64,000 nt of DNA from Haloarcula regularis (lineage in GTDB: Archaea > Halobacteriota > Halobacteria > Halobacteriales > Haloarculaceae), in NCBI RefSeq assembly GCF_029338315.1, contig NZ_CP119794.1, positions 2,170,001 through 2,234,000 of the forward strand, read 5' to 3'. Numbering within the stretch: position 1 is the stretch's first letter; each line of letters starts with the position of its first letter. Positions 1 through 9,030 of this stretch are shown here, one piece after another. The notes under the pieces were generated by a model. It saw only the letters and a program-made list of their open reading frames with translations, did not search any database and was not told the origin of the DNA. The position numbers were made by a program, and so were the translations under genes.

Positions 1-408
1 CGCGAGCAGCTCGACGAGACACAACTGGCGTGGGTCGCGGACCTCCCGGAGGAACGTCTGGTCTGTGAAGACCGGGTGAAGCTCGTCCACGGCCACCCAC
101 GGGACCCGGACCACTACACCTACCCCAGCGAGTTCGGCCCGGACCTGCTAGGTGTGGAGGACGTCCTCGTGATGGGCCACACCCACCACCAGCACCACGA
201 GGTGTACGACGAGGGCGTCGTGATGAACCCCGGGAGCGTCGGCCAGCCTCGCGACGGCGACCCTCGGGCTGCCTACGCCGTGCTCGACCTCGATTCGACG
301 ACCGTCGAGGACCGCCGGGTCGAGTACGACGTCGACGCGGTCGCCGAAGCCGTCACGGACGCGGGCCTCCCCCGGAAGATCGGGGCGCGACTGTCACAGG
401 GGCGCTAG
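1..408 (+). CDS. Metallophosphoesterase, YfcE/MJ0936-like (5' end outside window)
   Basis: The frame is open from base 1, so only the C-terminal 135 residues are present and the start lies upstream. Visible calcineurin-like phosphodiesterase motifs are VHGHP near residue 32, GHTHHQHH near residue 60 and the family-typical NPGSVGQPRDGDPRAAYAVL stretch. These His residues belong to the C-terminal metal-binding half; the N-terminal DxH and GD motifs would be upstream. Family members are cytoplasmic metal-dependent phosphodiesterases, and the true substrate cannot be told from sequence. It ends about 200 bases before the next gene. Confidence 0.85.
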   Translation, partial: REQLDETQLAWVADLPEERLVCEDRVKLVHGHPRDPDHYTYPSEFGPDLLGVEDVLVMGHTHHQHHEVYDEGVVMNPGSVGQPRDGDPRAAYAVLDLDSTTVEDRRVEYDVDAVAEAVTDAGLPRKIGARLSQGR

Positions 409-606
409 GCCAACCGTGGAGCGAGGCGAGTCGCCGTCGGCCCGGCCGTCGACGCCCCCCGTGAGAAGTCCGGCGTGGTGCCGAGCGTACCCGACGACTG
501 ACTGGGAACTAGTCAGGTAGCAAATTCCCCTAATCGGGACGTAGAGGTGTCAGAAGACCCGATAGTAGCAATACTGTTTTGTCGGATGTCGACCGAGAGG
601 CGTGGT

Positions 607-1062
607 ATGGGGAACAATTCTAGTGGGGAGGCCGAGCCGAACGACGGGTCGAAACCGCACGTACCGAACCCGGAGGCCATCGCGGACGCGGTCCTGAAGT
701 TGGACCACGTCCACGACGCGCTCGGCCATCCTCGCCGGCGATACCTCTGTTATACGCTCTTAGAGCGGACGGAGTGGTCGCTGACCGACCTGGCGACGAA
801 TATCGCCGCCTGGGAGGGCGACGTTCCCGAACACGAGGTCCGACCGGACGAACGCACCGCGGTGTACGTCTCGCTGTACCACAACCACGTTCCGAACCTT
901 GTCGAGCGGCGGGTAGTGGCGTACGACGAGACGACCGAGACGCTGTCCGCCGCGGAGAACACCCAGCAAGTGCTCGCAGCGCTGGAAGGCATCGGGGCGA
1001 GCCTCAACGGCGCCCAGGAAACTCACGCACGGAGTGAGATAGATGACGAGTCGACAAGATAG
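607..1062 (+). CDS. DUF7344-type winged-helix regulator
   Basis: A protein of about 151 residues. The core (HDALGHPRRRYLCYTLLE, then LTDLATNIAAWE, then AVYVSLYHNHVPNLVERRVV) is the haloarchaeal DUF7344 arrangement: a winged helix beginning with a 'gene/protein shut-down' helix and ending in an aspartate/glutamate-containing wing. Such proteins are thought to be DNA-binding regulators, often beside HalOD1 genes, as here. ATG 607 (MGNNSSG) is chosen; ATG 586 and GTG 547 are in frame upstream and possible. The last 20 bases overlap the next gene, so the two are probably co-transcribed. Confidence 0.65.
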   Translation: MGNNSSGEAEPNDGSKPHVPNPEAIADAVLKLDHVHDALGHPRRRYLCYTLLERTEWSLTDLATNIAAWEGDVPEHEVRPDERTAVYVSLYHNHVPNLVERRVVAYDETTETLSAAENTQQVLAALEGIGASLNGAQETHARSEIDDESTR

Positions 1063-1399
1063 GAACAGCAAGGAGGGGGAGTACCTCGGCGACAGAACGA
1101 ACGACCTGACGCAGGCGGCCCAGCGTCGCTACGACGGCGAGCGCGAGCTCACGACCGAGATCGTCTACGCCGTCGCGGCGGCGAGGGGCGTCGAACCGAC
1201 CGACGTGCACTCGCCGCCGCTGTACGAGTGCGTGGACGCGGCGACCGTCGAGACCGCGCTGTTCGGGCGGTCGACGAGCGAGGACCGACCGGTGGCCGAC
1301 GGCACCGTCGAGTTCACCTACGCGGAGTTCCTGGTGACGGTCCGGAAGGACGGCTGGATCCAGGTCTCCGAGACCGGAGCGCGTCAGAAGACGTCCTGA
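1043..1399 (+). CDS. HalOD1 output domain protein
   Basis: A protein of 118 residues. The segment from TEIVYAVAAARGVEPTDV through PPLYECVDAATVETALF to VEFTYAEFLVTVRKDGWI matches the halobacterial output domain 1 (HalOD1), a small domain found alone or at the end of haloarchaeal signalling proteins; its ligand and partners are unknown. The start overlaps the end of the DUF7344 gene by 20 bases, implying translational coupling and a shared pathway. The 3' end overlaps the convergent lysC stop by 16 bases. Confidence 0.7.
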   Translation: MTSRQDRNSKEGEYLGDRTNDLTQAAQRRYDGERELTTEIVYAVAAARGVEPTDVHSPPLYECVDAATVETALFGRSTSEDRPVADGTVEFTYAEFLVTVRKDGWIQVSETGARQKTS

Positions 1400-2558
1400 A
1401 TCAGGCTCAGTGCCTGTTCGCGGTCGTCCCACGGGACGAACACGGAGACGGACGTCGCCGAGGTCAGGACGTCGTAGATGTGAACGTGGGCGTCCGAGAT
1501 CGGTTCGACGACCCTGAACGCCAGGTTCGGCTTGCTCGGGTCGCCGGCGGTGACGCGGATGACGGCGATGTCGTCCTCGACGGTCACCGAGGAGAGCGTC
1601 TCGTCGTCGACGATGCGGTCGTGGAGCAGCGCCTCGACCTGCTGGGCGTCGTCCTCGTCGACGTAGAAGGTCAGCGAGTCCATCCCCGAGGAGTTGGCCT
1701 CGATGTTGATGCCCGCGTCGCCGATGGCAGAGGAGAGCTCCGCGAGGATGCCCGGGCTGTTGCGGATGGCGCGGCCGGCGACGGTGACACAGGCGACGGG
1801 GTTCTCCTGGAGGTCGATGAGGCTCTGGAACTCGCCCTCGATGGAGGTGCCGCCGGTCAGCAGGTCGCCGTGCTGGTAGTGGGCGACCCGCACCGAGAGG
1901 TCCGCGTCCTTGTAGGCAAGTGCCGACGGGGCGACGACCTCGGCCCCGCGGAACGACAGCGACCGGAGTTCGTCGACGGTGATCTTGCCGACGTTGCGGG
2001 CCCCTCGACGACGCGGGGGTCGCCGGTCATGACGCCCTCGACGTCGGTGACGATGACGACCTCGTCGGCGTCCATGTAGTTGCCCATCATGACCGCGGAG
2101 GTGTCCGAGCCGCCGCGACCCAGCGTCGTGACGTTGCCCTCGTGGTCCTGGGCCAGGAAGCCCGTGATGACGGGGACGACGTCTTTCAGCTGGCCGGCCA
2201 GCGCGTGGGCGCGTTTCTTTGTCTCCTCGACGTCGACCTCGCCGTACTCGTCGGTGATGATGGGCCACTCGTCGCTGCCCGGTTCGAGGAAGATGGCGTC
2301 GATGCCGCGGGCCGAGAGTGCCCCCTTGAGCATCCGGACCGACGTGCGCTCCCCCATCGAGACGATCTCGGCGCGGTCGGCGTCGTCGGCCTCGTACTCG
2401 ATCTCGTCGAGCAGTTCGTCCGTGGTGTTGCCCATCGCCGAGGCGACGACGGCCACCTCGTGGCCCTGTTCGACGGCCTTCGCGATGGAGTCGGCGGCCC
2501 GGTTGATCCGGTCGCCGCTCCCGAGGCTCGTCCCGCCGAACTTCGCGACTACGCGCAT
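1384..2558 (-). CDS. lysC: Aspartate kinase (one frameshift near 2000)
   Basis: First enzyme of the aspartate family (ATP + L-aspartate to aspartyl phosphate), cytoplasmic. The N-terminal kinase domain starts MRVVAKFGGTSLG; the catalytic region contains GRGGSDTSAV, and the C-terminal half holds two ACT-type regulatory domains (VTVAGRAI...GILAELSSAIGDAGINIEANSS). The restored product is about 391 residues, a usual length. The frame breaks after DPRVVEG: at 1998-2004 the run reads GGGGCCC on the minus strand, and adding one G restores EGARNVGKI. ATG 2558 fits the family start. Its product feeds threonine synthesis, and thrC lies 2 kb away. Confidence 0.9.
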
Positions 2559-2667
2559 CCTATCACCCGCACGGTGTGAGTGTGAGTCATTGACAGCGCG
2601 TTGGCCGTCGCTCCGGTTAACTGTGTTCATCTGCCGCGGTTTCCGGAGCGGTAGCGACCGACACACC

Positions 2668-2676
2668 GTTTATTTA
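2668..2676 (+). promoter_or_regulatory. TATA box for the GNAT-like gene
   Basis: The sequence TTTATTTAG lies about 27 bases before the ATG at 2699, which is the spacing expected for a leaderless archaeal transcript. This favours ATG 2699 over the in-frame ATG at 2678, which would fall inside the promoter. Confidence 0.55.
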
Positions 2677-2698
2677 GATGGAAGCCCGAGTGACAGGT

Positions 2699-3115
2699 AT
2701 GGAGATTCGTGACGCCGTCGAGTCAGACGCGGGGCGTCTCGCCGAACTCGTCGACAGCCCACCCGACGTGATGCGCAACCTCATCCACGACCGAACCGTG
2801 CGCGTGGCGACAGTGGCCGACGAGGACGGTGAGGACCCTGCAGTCCGTGGCTTCATCAGCTTCGACGCCGGTCGGGGGACCGTCCACGTGACACAGCTCG
2901 CGGGTCCGGCCGACATCTGTGAGCGCCTGCTCGACGAGCCCATCGCCTTCGCCAAAGGTGAGGGGATGGCCGTCGAACTGCTCGTTCCGGACGGGTCCGA
3001 CGACGTCGAGTCGGCCGTCGAGGCCGTCGGCTTCGACGACACCGGGTCCGGCCCGCAGTTCGACGGGCGGCCGACGGTCCGCTACCGACTGGAGTCAGAG
3101 CGCGTCCGACAGTGA
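2699..3115 (+). CDS. GNAT-like N-acetyltransferase domain protein
   Basis: A protein of 138 residues starting MEIRDAVESDAGRLAEL, the usual first strand and helix of GNAT acetyltransferases. The later part (GFISFDAGRGTVHVTQLAG, then ICERLLDEPIAFAKGEGMAVELLVP) fits the central sheet and the helix after the acetyl-CoA site, but the pyrophosphate-binding R/Q-x-x-G-x-G/A signature is poorly conserved, so catalytic activity is not certain. The start is decided by the TATA box 27 bases upstream. The gene runs with the next small membrane gene (27-base gap). Substrate unknown. Confidence 0.6.
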   Translation: MEIRDAVESDAGRLAELVDSPPDVMRNLIHDRTVRVATVADEDGEDPAVRGFISFDAGRGTVHVTQLAGPADICERLLDEPIAFAKGEGMAVELLVPDGSDDVESAVEAVGFDDTGSGPQFDGRPTVRYRLESERVRQ

Positions 3116-3142
3116 CCCGTCCTCGCCCCGGGCGCAGCAGCC

Positions 3143-3403
3143 ATGAGTGACACGGAGCGGGTCGTCGTCTGGACGCTCGTCGCCCTCGCTGCCGTCGCCG
3201 CCGTCGGCCTGCTGTTTCTCGGTCCCGTCGGCTGGGTGTCGGCTGCGGCCGTCGTCGTCGCGACGGTGGTCCTGGCGGATTTCAGCGGCCTCTTCGAGGA
3301 CGAGCGTCGGCGCGAGCGGCGCAACTGTGGGCAGTGCGGGGCCCCGAACCCAGTAGATAGCGAGCGGTGTAAGCACTGCGAGGCGGCGCTGGCGGTGCAG
3401 TAG
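3143..3403 (+). CDS. Small membrane protein with C-terminal zinc ribbon
   Basis: A protein of 86 residues. Two hydrophobic segments (about residues 8-27 and 29-48) form a membrane hairpin, followed by a basic stretch (DERRRERR) and a zinc ribbon CGQCGAPNPVDSERCKHC with two CxxC knuckles. The ribbon should face the cytoplasm. Comparable haloarchaeal membrane zinc ribbons have no assigned function. It follows the GNAT-like gene on the same strand. Confidence 0.65.
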   Translation: MSDTERVVVWTLVALAAVAAVGLLFLGPVGWVSAAAVVVATVVLADFSGLFEDERRRERRNCGQCGAPNPVDSERCKHCEAALAVQ

Positions 3404-3458
3404 CGGGGCGTGAGCAACAAAGCGTCTCGAGGCAGCTCCGGGACGCTGCCCGCACCCG

Positions 3459-4124
3459 TCACCGCGGCGGGAGCGCCTCGAGGCCCCGGAGCGGGCGCAG
3501 GTCACCGATCGCTTCCCGCCCGGTCAGCTCCTGGGTGAACGTGCCCCGGTAACTGAGGACGTGGCCGGCAAGCGGGTTCTCGACGGTCGCGAGGACGTGG
3601 TAGCGCTCGCCGGCCGCGTCGTAGCGGTCCCGGACTTCGACGTCGGCCATCAGCGGGCCCGGCAGTTCGACGTACCGGTCGCCGACGTGGAGCCACTGGC
3701 GACCCGCTTCGACGACCAGCGCGCCGTCCTCGACGCGGGGATGCAGTTCCGTGGCGACAGGTCCGCCCTGCCCCAGGAAGTCGAGCAGACGGTCGCCCGC
3801 CGCGTCCCACACGGTCACGGTGTCGAACCGGCGGGTTCGACCGTCGAAGTGGAACTCCCGGCGGGTCGTCATCGCCTCGTGGCCGTCGAGGTCGTATCCG
3901 GCCGTCGTCACCGTGAACGGGACGTCGTGACCCGCCTCGGGAAAGAGCATGTCCCGACTCGTCATCGCGTACAGCGCCGGGAGGACGTGCGTGCCACGGA
4001 GGATGTCCATCTCGCCGCGGCCGACGGTGACGCCGTCGCCGGGACCGATGGCGTAACGCTCGCGGACCTTCGGGTGGAGGTCGGCGGCGGCCTCGCCGAG
4101 CGCCCGCTCGTAGACGCCGGTCAC
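3459..4124 (-). CDS. DUF4166 domain protein
   Basis: A protein of 221 residues without a signal peptide or membrane segment. The sequence from YERALGEAAADLHPKVRERY through FHFDGRTRRFDTVTVWD to the end matches the pattern I associate with DUF4166, a beta-rich family often fused to or encoded beside saccharopine-reductase-like proteins; its biochemical role is unknown. The gene stands alone between convergent neighbours; an AT-rich patch upstream (4195-4260) may hold its promoter. Confidence 0.6.
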   Translation of the reverse strand: MTGVYERALGEAAADLHPKVRERYAIGPGDGVTVGRGEMDILRGTHVLPALYAMTSRDMLFPEAGHDVPFTVTTAGYDLDGHEAMTTRREFHFDGRTRRFDTVTVWDAAGDRLLDFLGQGGPVATELHPRVEDGALVVEAGRQWLHVGDRYVELPGPLMADVEVRDRYDAAGERYHVLATVENPLAGHVLSYRGTFTQELTGREAIGDLRPLRGLEALPPR

Positions 4125-4344
4125 CTGTGACTCCCTGTCGAGACGGTGGTCGTCGGCGTGTTACGATCCGACTGCGACGGAACGCGACCATGCTATCGAG
4201 AGTTCGGCCGGGTGGACGAAAAGAATTGCTGGTGGCAATGGAATTCACGGCAGCTGTCAGATGCGAGGTGCCACTGATACTTTCGAAGGGCTCGACCCCT
4301 CGCCCGACCCACTCAAGCGAGACTAGATTGGGGCACAGACGTCG

Positions 4345-5729
4345 CTACTTCTTCTTTCGGAGTTTACGGTAGAGGTACGCGAGGCCGATTCCGCCGGCGA
4401 TGAGCGCCGGAATCGACGGCGAGCTGGCGGCCTTCGACGCCCCTCGGCGAACCCTGTCCCCGACCGACGACCCCTCGTCGATGAGTTCGAGGATGGCGTC
4501 GGTGTCGTTTGGCACGGGTTCGGGGTCGTTGCCCGCTTCGGCGGCCGCGTCCGGGTCCTTCAGCAGGTGGCCGGTCGTGAGACAGACGACGGACTCGTCG
4601 TCCTCGACGTCGCCGCGGTCGCGGAGTTTCCGGAGCGCGGCGACGGAGGCCGCCGACGCGGGTTCGACGCCGACGCCCTCGCCGGCCAGCGCGCGCTGGG
4701 CCTCGGTGATCTCCTCGTCGGAGACGGCGACGGCGGTGCCGCCGGTCTCGCGGATGCCAGGCAGGGCCTTCGGCGCGTTGACCGGGTTGCCGATGCGGAT
4801 GGCCGTCGCGCGGGTCTCGACGTCCTCCCAGCGGCGGGTCGCCTCGAGACCCTCCTCGATGGCCTCGACCATCGGCGCGGCCCCCTCGGCCTGTGCGCCG
4901 GTGAGTTTCGGCACCTGGTCCTCGGTGATGGCCCCGGACTTGACGAGTTCGCGGAAGCACTTGTACAGCGCCGCGGTGTTGCCGGCGTTGCCGACCGGGA
5001 GGACGATTCGGTCCGGATACTCGCCGTAGTCCGCGTAGTGCTCCTCCATGATCTCGAGGCCGATGGTCTTCTGGCCCTCCAGGCGGAAGGGGTTCAGCGA
5101 GTTGAGCAGGTAGGCCTCGCCGCGCTGGGCGAGGTCCTGCACGCGGTCGAGACACTGGTCGAAGTTGCCGTCGACCTCGAGGATGCGGGCCTGGTGGAGC
5201 GCGGCCTGGGCGATCTTCCCGGCCGCGACCTTCCCGGCGGGCAAGAGGACGAGCGTCTCCATGCCGCCGCGGCTGCCGTAGGCCGCCAGCGCCGCCGAGG
5301 TGTTCCCGGTCGAGGCACAGGCGAGGCGGTCGACGCCGACCTCCTTGGCGACGCGGACGCCGACGGTCATCCCGCGGTCCTTGAACGACCCGGTGGGTTC
5401 ATCCCCTCGTGTTTGACCCGGAGACTCCTCACGCCGGTCTCCTCTTCGAGTCGCGGGACGCGGTGCAGCGGCGTGTTCCCCTCCGGCAGCGAGACGCCTT
5501 CGTCGAAGGGCAGGGCTGCCCTGTAGCGCCAGACGCCGTCGCCCTCGCCTTCGAAGTCCTCGAAGGTCGGCAGGTCGGCGTAGCGCGCCTCGAGCAGTCC
5601 GTCACAGGACTCGCAGGTGTAGATGACGTCGTCGAAGGGGGCGAAGGACTCGCCACACTCGATACAGGCGAGCCAGACGCCGTCGTCGGCTTCCGGAGGT
5701 ACCCCGTCGGTGAGTTGCAGGTCGGCCAT
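4345..5729 (-). CDS. thrC: Threonine synthase with hydrophobic C-terminal tail (one frameshift near 5395)
   Basis: PLP-dependent conversion of O-phosphohomoserine to threonine. The N-terminus has a zinc-ribbon-like segment (CIECGESFAPFDDVIYTCESCDG). Downstream come SLPEGNTPLHRVPRLEE, the PLP-lysine region and the SxGNTS and PVGNAGN phosphate-binding loops. The frame breaks exactly at the PLP motif: one missing C in the run complementary to 5395-5397 turns NPTGSFKDRGM into a shifted reading. Restored length is about 461 residues. Unusually, the end (IPALIAGGIGLAYLYRKLRKKK) looks like a single membrane helix with a basic tail. ATG 5729 is chosen; ATG 5741 is also in frame. Confidence 0.88.
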
Positions 5730-5903
5730 TGTCGGCCCCACGGCGCGGGGGGCAAAAAGTCGGGCGGTTGGCGGCAGAGTCGTGTGTAGTTACGCAGTTG
5801 TGGGTGCGAACAGCCAGAAAGCCCCCGGACGCTCGGCTCCTGCGACTCGCTGCGCGCGCTCGCTTCGCTCGCGTGCTTGCGTCGTCTCGTACGCCGAGCG
5901 CCC

Positions 5904-5963
5904 GGCCCCTTTCAGTCCCACCCAGCCGGCTGACCAACTGGTTTCGGGTGGACTGAAAGGGGC
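5904..5963. repeat. Long inverted repeat in the thrC upstream region
   Basis: The left arm 5905-5923 (GCCCCTTTCAGTCCCACCC) pairs with the right arm 5946-5963 (GGGTGGACTGAAAGGGGC), with a single bulged base and a 22-base loop. The 5730-6023 interval has no convincing gene. It also contains the low-complexity tract CTCGCTGCGCGCGCTCGC near 5845, of a type common between haloarchaeal genes. A terminator, a transcript hairpin or a dispersed repeat element are all possible. Confidence 0.6.
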
Positions 5964-6023
5964 GGCTGGCTCTCCGCATCGAGAGCTAGTGAATAAACAC
6001 CGGCAACAACTCAGACAGAGCGC

Positions 6024-6404
6024 TTACTCGGCGTCGAACCGGTCGATCTGCTCGTGGACGGCCTCGGCCCACTGGTCGAGCGTCTCGTGCATCAGGTCGC
6101 GGGCCTCCTCGAGGGGCGTCGCGGTGTACTGGTAGACGTGGCCGCCGCCGTCGAGCAGGCGGCGCCGGCGCGTCGCGAGGGACTTCTCGCGGAGCGTCGA
6201 CAGCGAGCGGTTGACGTTCGACCGGTCCCGGTCGAGCTCGTTTGCCAGTTCCTCGACGGTGCTGCCCGGGTTCGCGAGCAGCGTCTGGTAGGTCCGTACC
6301 TCGTGTGACTGGACGCCGAAGACACACGCCATCACCTCGTCGAGCGAGGGTTCGTCGTCGGCCATGAGCTCGCGGAACCGGTTCGGTGAGGGGGTGACTG
6401 CCAT
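6024..6404 (-). CDS. Winged-helix transcriptional regulator (TrmB/MarR-like)
   Basis: A protein of 126 residues. A helix-turn-helix is visible at about residues 35-80 (VRTYQTLLANPGSTVEELANE, then RDRSNVNRSLSTLREKSLATRRRR), followed by a beta wing (DGGGHVYQYTAT) and a C-terminal amphipathic helix suited to dimerisation. This is the layout of the stand-alone haloarchaeal regulators of the COG3355/TrmB-like group. No ligand domain is present, so the signal is unknown. The gene lies 70 bases from the next small gene on the same strand. Confidence 0.7.
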   Translation of the reverse strand: MAVTPSPNRFRELMADDEPSLDEVMACVFGVQSHEVRTYQTLLANPGSTVEELANELDRDRSNVNRSLSTLREKSLATRRRRLLDGGGHVYQYTATPLEEARDLMHETLDQWAEAVHEQIDRFDAE

Positions 6405-6477
6405 GTGAACACAGTAGCACCGCCTGGCGCATAAACGGGGTCGTTACCCGGAGCTCACCTGGTCCGGGCGCTCGGAG

Positions 6478-6708
6478 TCAGGCCTGCGCGTAGCCCTGCC
6501 GCTCGAGGCAGGTCCGCATCTCGTCGCGACTCTCGTGTTTGTGGAGTCGCGTCGGCGTATCGCAGTACCAGACGTCGTCGTACCGGAGCGTGACCTCGTG
6601 GGAACTCCCGAGGAACTCCGTCGTGACGACGACCCGGCGGCCGCCCTCGAGCACGTCGAGGATCTCCTCGATGTCGGCCTCGCCGGCGTCGATTTCGAGC
6701 GGGTCCAT
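6478..6708 (-). CDS. Small conserved haloarchaeal protein
   Basis: A protein of 76 residues, acidic, without membrane segments, reading as two short beta-rich blocks (VVVTTEFLGSSHEVTLRYDD, then WYCDTPTRLHKHESRDEMRTCL). I do not recognise a named domain. Strong GC3 bias and acidity match neighbouring host genes, which supports it being real. It precedes the regulator gene on the same strand and could be transcribed with it. Confidence 0.55.
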   Translation of the reverse strand: MDPLEIDAGEADIEEILDVLEGGRRVVVTTEFLGSSHEVTLRYDDVWYCDTPTRLHKHESRDEMRTCLERQGYAQA

Positions 6709-6909
6709 CGGCCGTACCTATCGCCGCCAGGCTAATAGTACTCACCATGACCTGTCAGCCGCGGCTGTGTGCGTTGGTCGGACAGACACAACGTCACGGT
6801 ATCGGTATGTATCGCGAGTCGTCCCGGTATTTAACCGCTCCTGGTGGGTGTACGCCGACCACCCTGCCGGGGCACCACTTTTGGACGGAGCGGTGAAGCC
6901 GCACCCACG

Positions 6910-8966
6910 ATGTACGACAGACGGACGATACTCGCGGGGACGCTCGGCGCACTCGCGGGCCTGGCGGGCTGTCAGGCGCCCGGGAGCGCCGACAGCGATA
7001 CTCCCTCCACGAGCACGACAGGCGACGGCGCGACGGCGGCGACAGACAGCACCACGGCTGCCGAGGTCGACTACGGCGGCTGGTTCACCGACACGAGCAA
7101 CTTCGACGGGACGGTCGACCGGCGAGGCCAATCCGCGGTGACGGTCGCCGTGGGTGCAGCGGGCAACGGCGGGGCGTTCGCCTTCGACCCGCCGGCGGTC
7201 CACGTCGACCCCGGGACGACCGTCACCTGGGAGTGGACGGGACGGCGGCGCCCACAACGTCGTCGCTCAGGACGACTCGTTCCGGAGCGGCGACCCCGCC
7301 AGCGAGTCGGGGACGACGTTCGAGCACACGTTCGAGAGTGCCGGGACGACGAAGTACTTCTGCTCGCCCCACGACTCGCTGGGGATGCGCGGCGCGGTGG
7401 TCGCCGGCGACCCGTCGGGCGGGGCCAGTAGCCAGGGAACCACCTACGACTTCGCGGCGGCGACCTTCGACGCCTACTGGTACTCGCTGTACAACATGTC
7501 GACGAACATCGCGATGAGCGGCAACGGGGTCCCGTTCCCCCTGAACGACCAGATGGCACAGCTCAGGGACCGGCGGCTCCCGGCGATGCTCGAGGCCGCC
7601 GGCGACGAGGGGCCGCCCATCCGGAACCCGAACCTCACGTTCGCGGCGTTCACCGAGGGCGACCCCCACTTCACGCGACAGCCGGACTTCGGCGGCGAGT
7701 CCGGGCGGCCCAACGCCGAGACGCTGGCGTGGGACCCCGAGCAGTCCTCCGGCATCGTCAGCCCGTCCTCGCTCGCGTGGACCCACCTGAAGGGCGTCAC
7801 CTGGGCGAAGAACTTCCAGGCGCACTTCGACCTGTTGCCCGACGGGATACAGCCACAGTTCCGCGCGCAACTGCTGAGCACGCTGGCACAGGTCGGCATC
7901 AACGCGGCCATCCTGGTCGGTGGGTCGCGGGGCAACGGCGCGCTGACCCACGGCGACAGCTTCGAGTTCCTCTCTCAGTACCGGCCGGCCGCGGGCGAGA
8001 TCGTCGACGGGACGAGACGGCCCCACCACCACGCGGCGATGCTGTGGTTCCTCTCGGACATGACCAGCCTCGCCCAGAACGGGTGGTTCGGGTACGAGAA
8101 CCCGCGCCCCCTGCTCCCGCGGGAGGCCGGCGCCGACGCCGTCTTCGACCCGCCGGTCGGCATCCAGGAGATCACGGACGGCGTCGCCGAGACGACGATG
8201 GGCCTGTTCGACCCGGCGGACGTGGCCCGGCAGGAGTCGACTCGGTCGGTCGGGCTGTTGCTCGGTGCGGTGGGGTACTACGGCCCAGGCCGGCAGCGCC
8301 GAGTCGCGGTCGGCCGCCGCCGACTACGCGAACGGCCTCGCCGAGGTCGTCGAGTCGAACCTCGCCGGCAACGGTATGGTCGAGAACGGTGCCGCCAACC
8401 AGGCCGCCACCCAGGGAATCGTCGCCCAGGGGCTGCTGTGGGCCTCACAGCTCGACGGCGTGGACCACGAGGACACCGCCGGCGACGTCCTCGGCTACAT
8501 GATCGACGAACTGTGGGACGCCGACGCCGGCACGTTCGCCTCCGGACGCGGCGACTCGACGTACACCATCACGGCCCGCGACGCGGGCGACATCACCGGC
8601 GGGCTCAATGCGGCCGACGCCGTCCTCGGGAACACCGAGGTGCGCCCGCTGTTCGCCGAGTTCTTCGACGCGACGTTCAACCGCGGGCGGCTCCAGCGCG
8701 CTCAGCGTCCGCCGTCGGTGAGCGGGTCCAACCCCGACGAACCGCCGCTGCCGCCGAAGGCTGGCGGCGAGTTCGGGCAGGCCGCCGTCTACAACGGCGA
8801 AGTCGCGTACGACACGGCAGCCGGCGAATGGTCGGTGACCGACGACCGGTTCTACACCGCCGACGCACTCTACCTGGCCAACCAGGACATCTGGGTCGGC
8901 AACTGGGGCGGCGAGTTCTACCAGGGCCGGGGCGTCCCCGGCACCAGCGACGATCCGCCGAACTGA
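6910..8966 (+). CDS. Halocyanin-domain lipoprotein with large C-terminal region (two frameshifts)
   Basis: The start MYDRRTILAGTLGALAGLAGC is a twin-arginine lipoprotein signal with the lipobox Cys at residue 21, so the protein is exported folded and lipid-anchored. After a Thr/Ser-rich linker, a blue-copper halocyanin domain (about residues 75-165) shows the expected ligands His (GGAHNVV), Cys and His (FCSPHD) and Met (GMRG). About 500 residues of unfamiliar sequence follow. The frame breaks near 7239-7241, inside WTGDGGAH, and again near 8282; each needs one base removed or two added. The restored product is about 685 residues. The copper site suggests an electron-transfer role. Confidence 0.72.
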
Positions 8967-9030
8967 GGTCGCCGATCCCCTGTCAAAAATTGCCAAACGT
9001 ATCGAAAAGGGTAGCGTTTCGGGTGGAACC

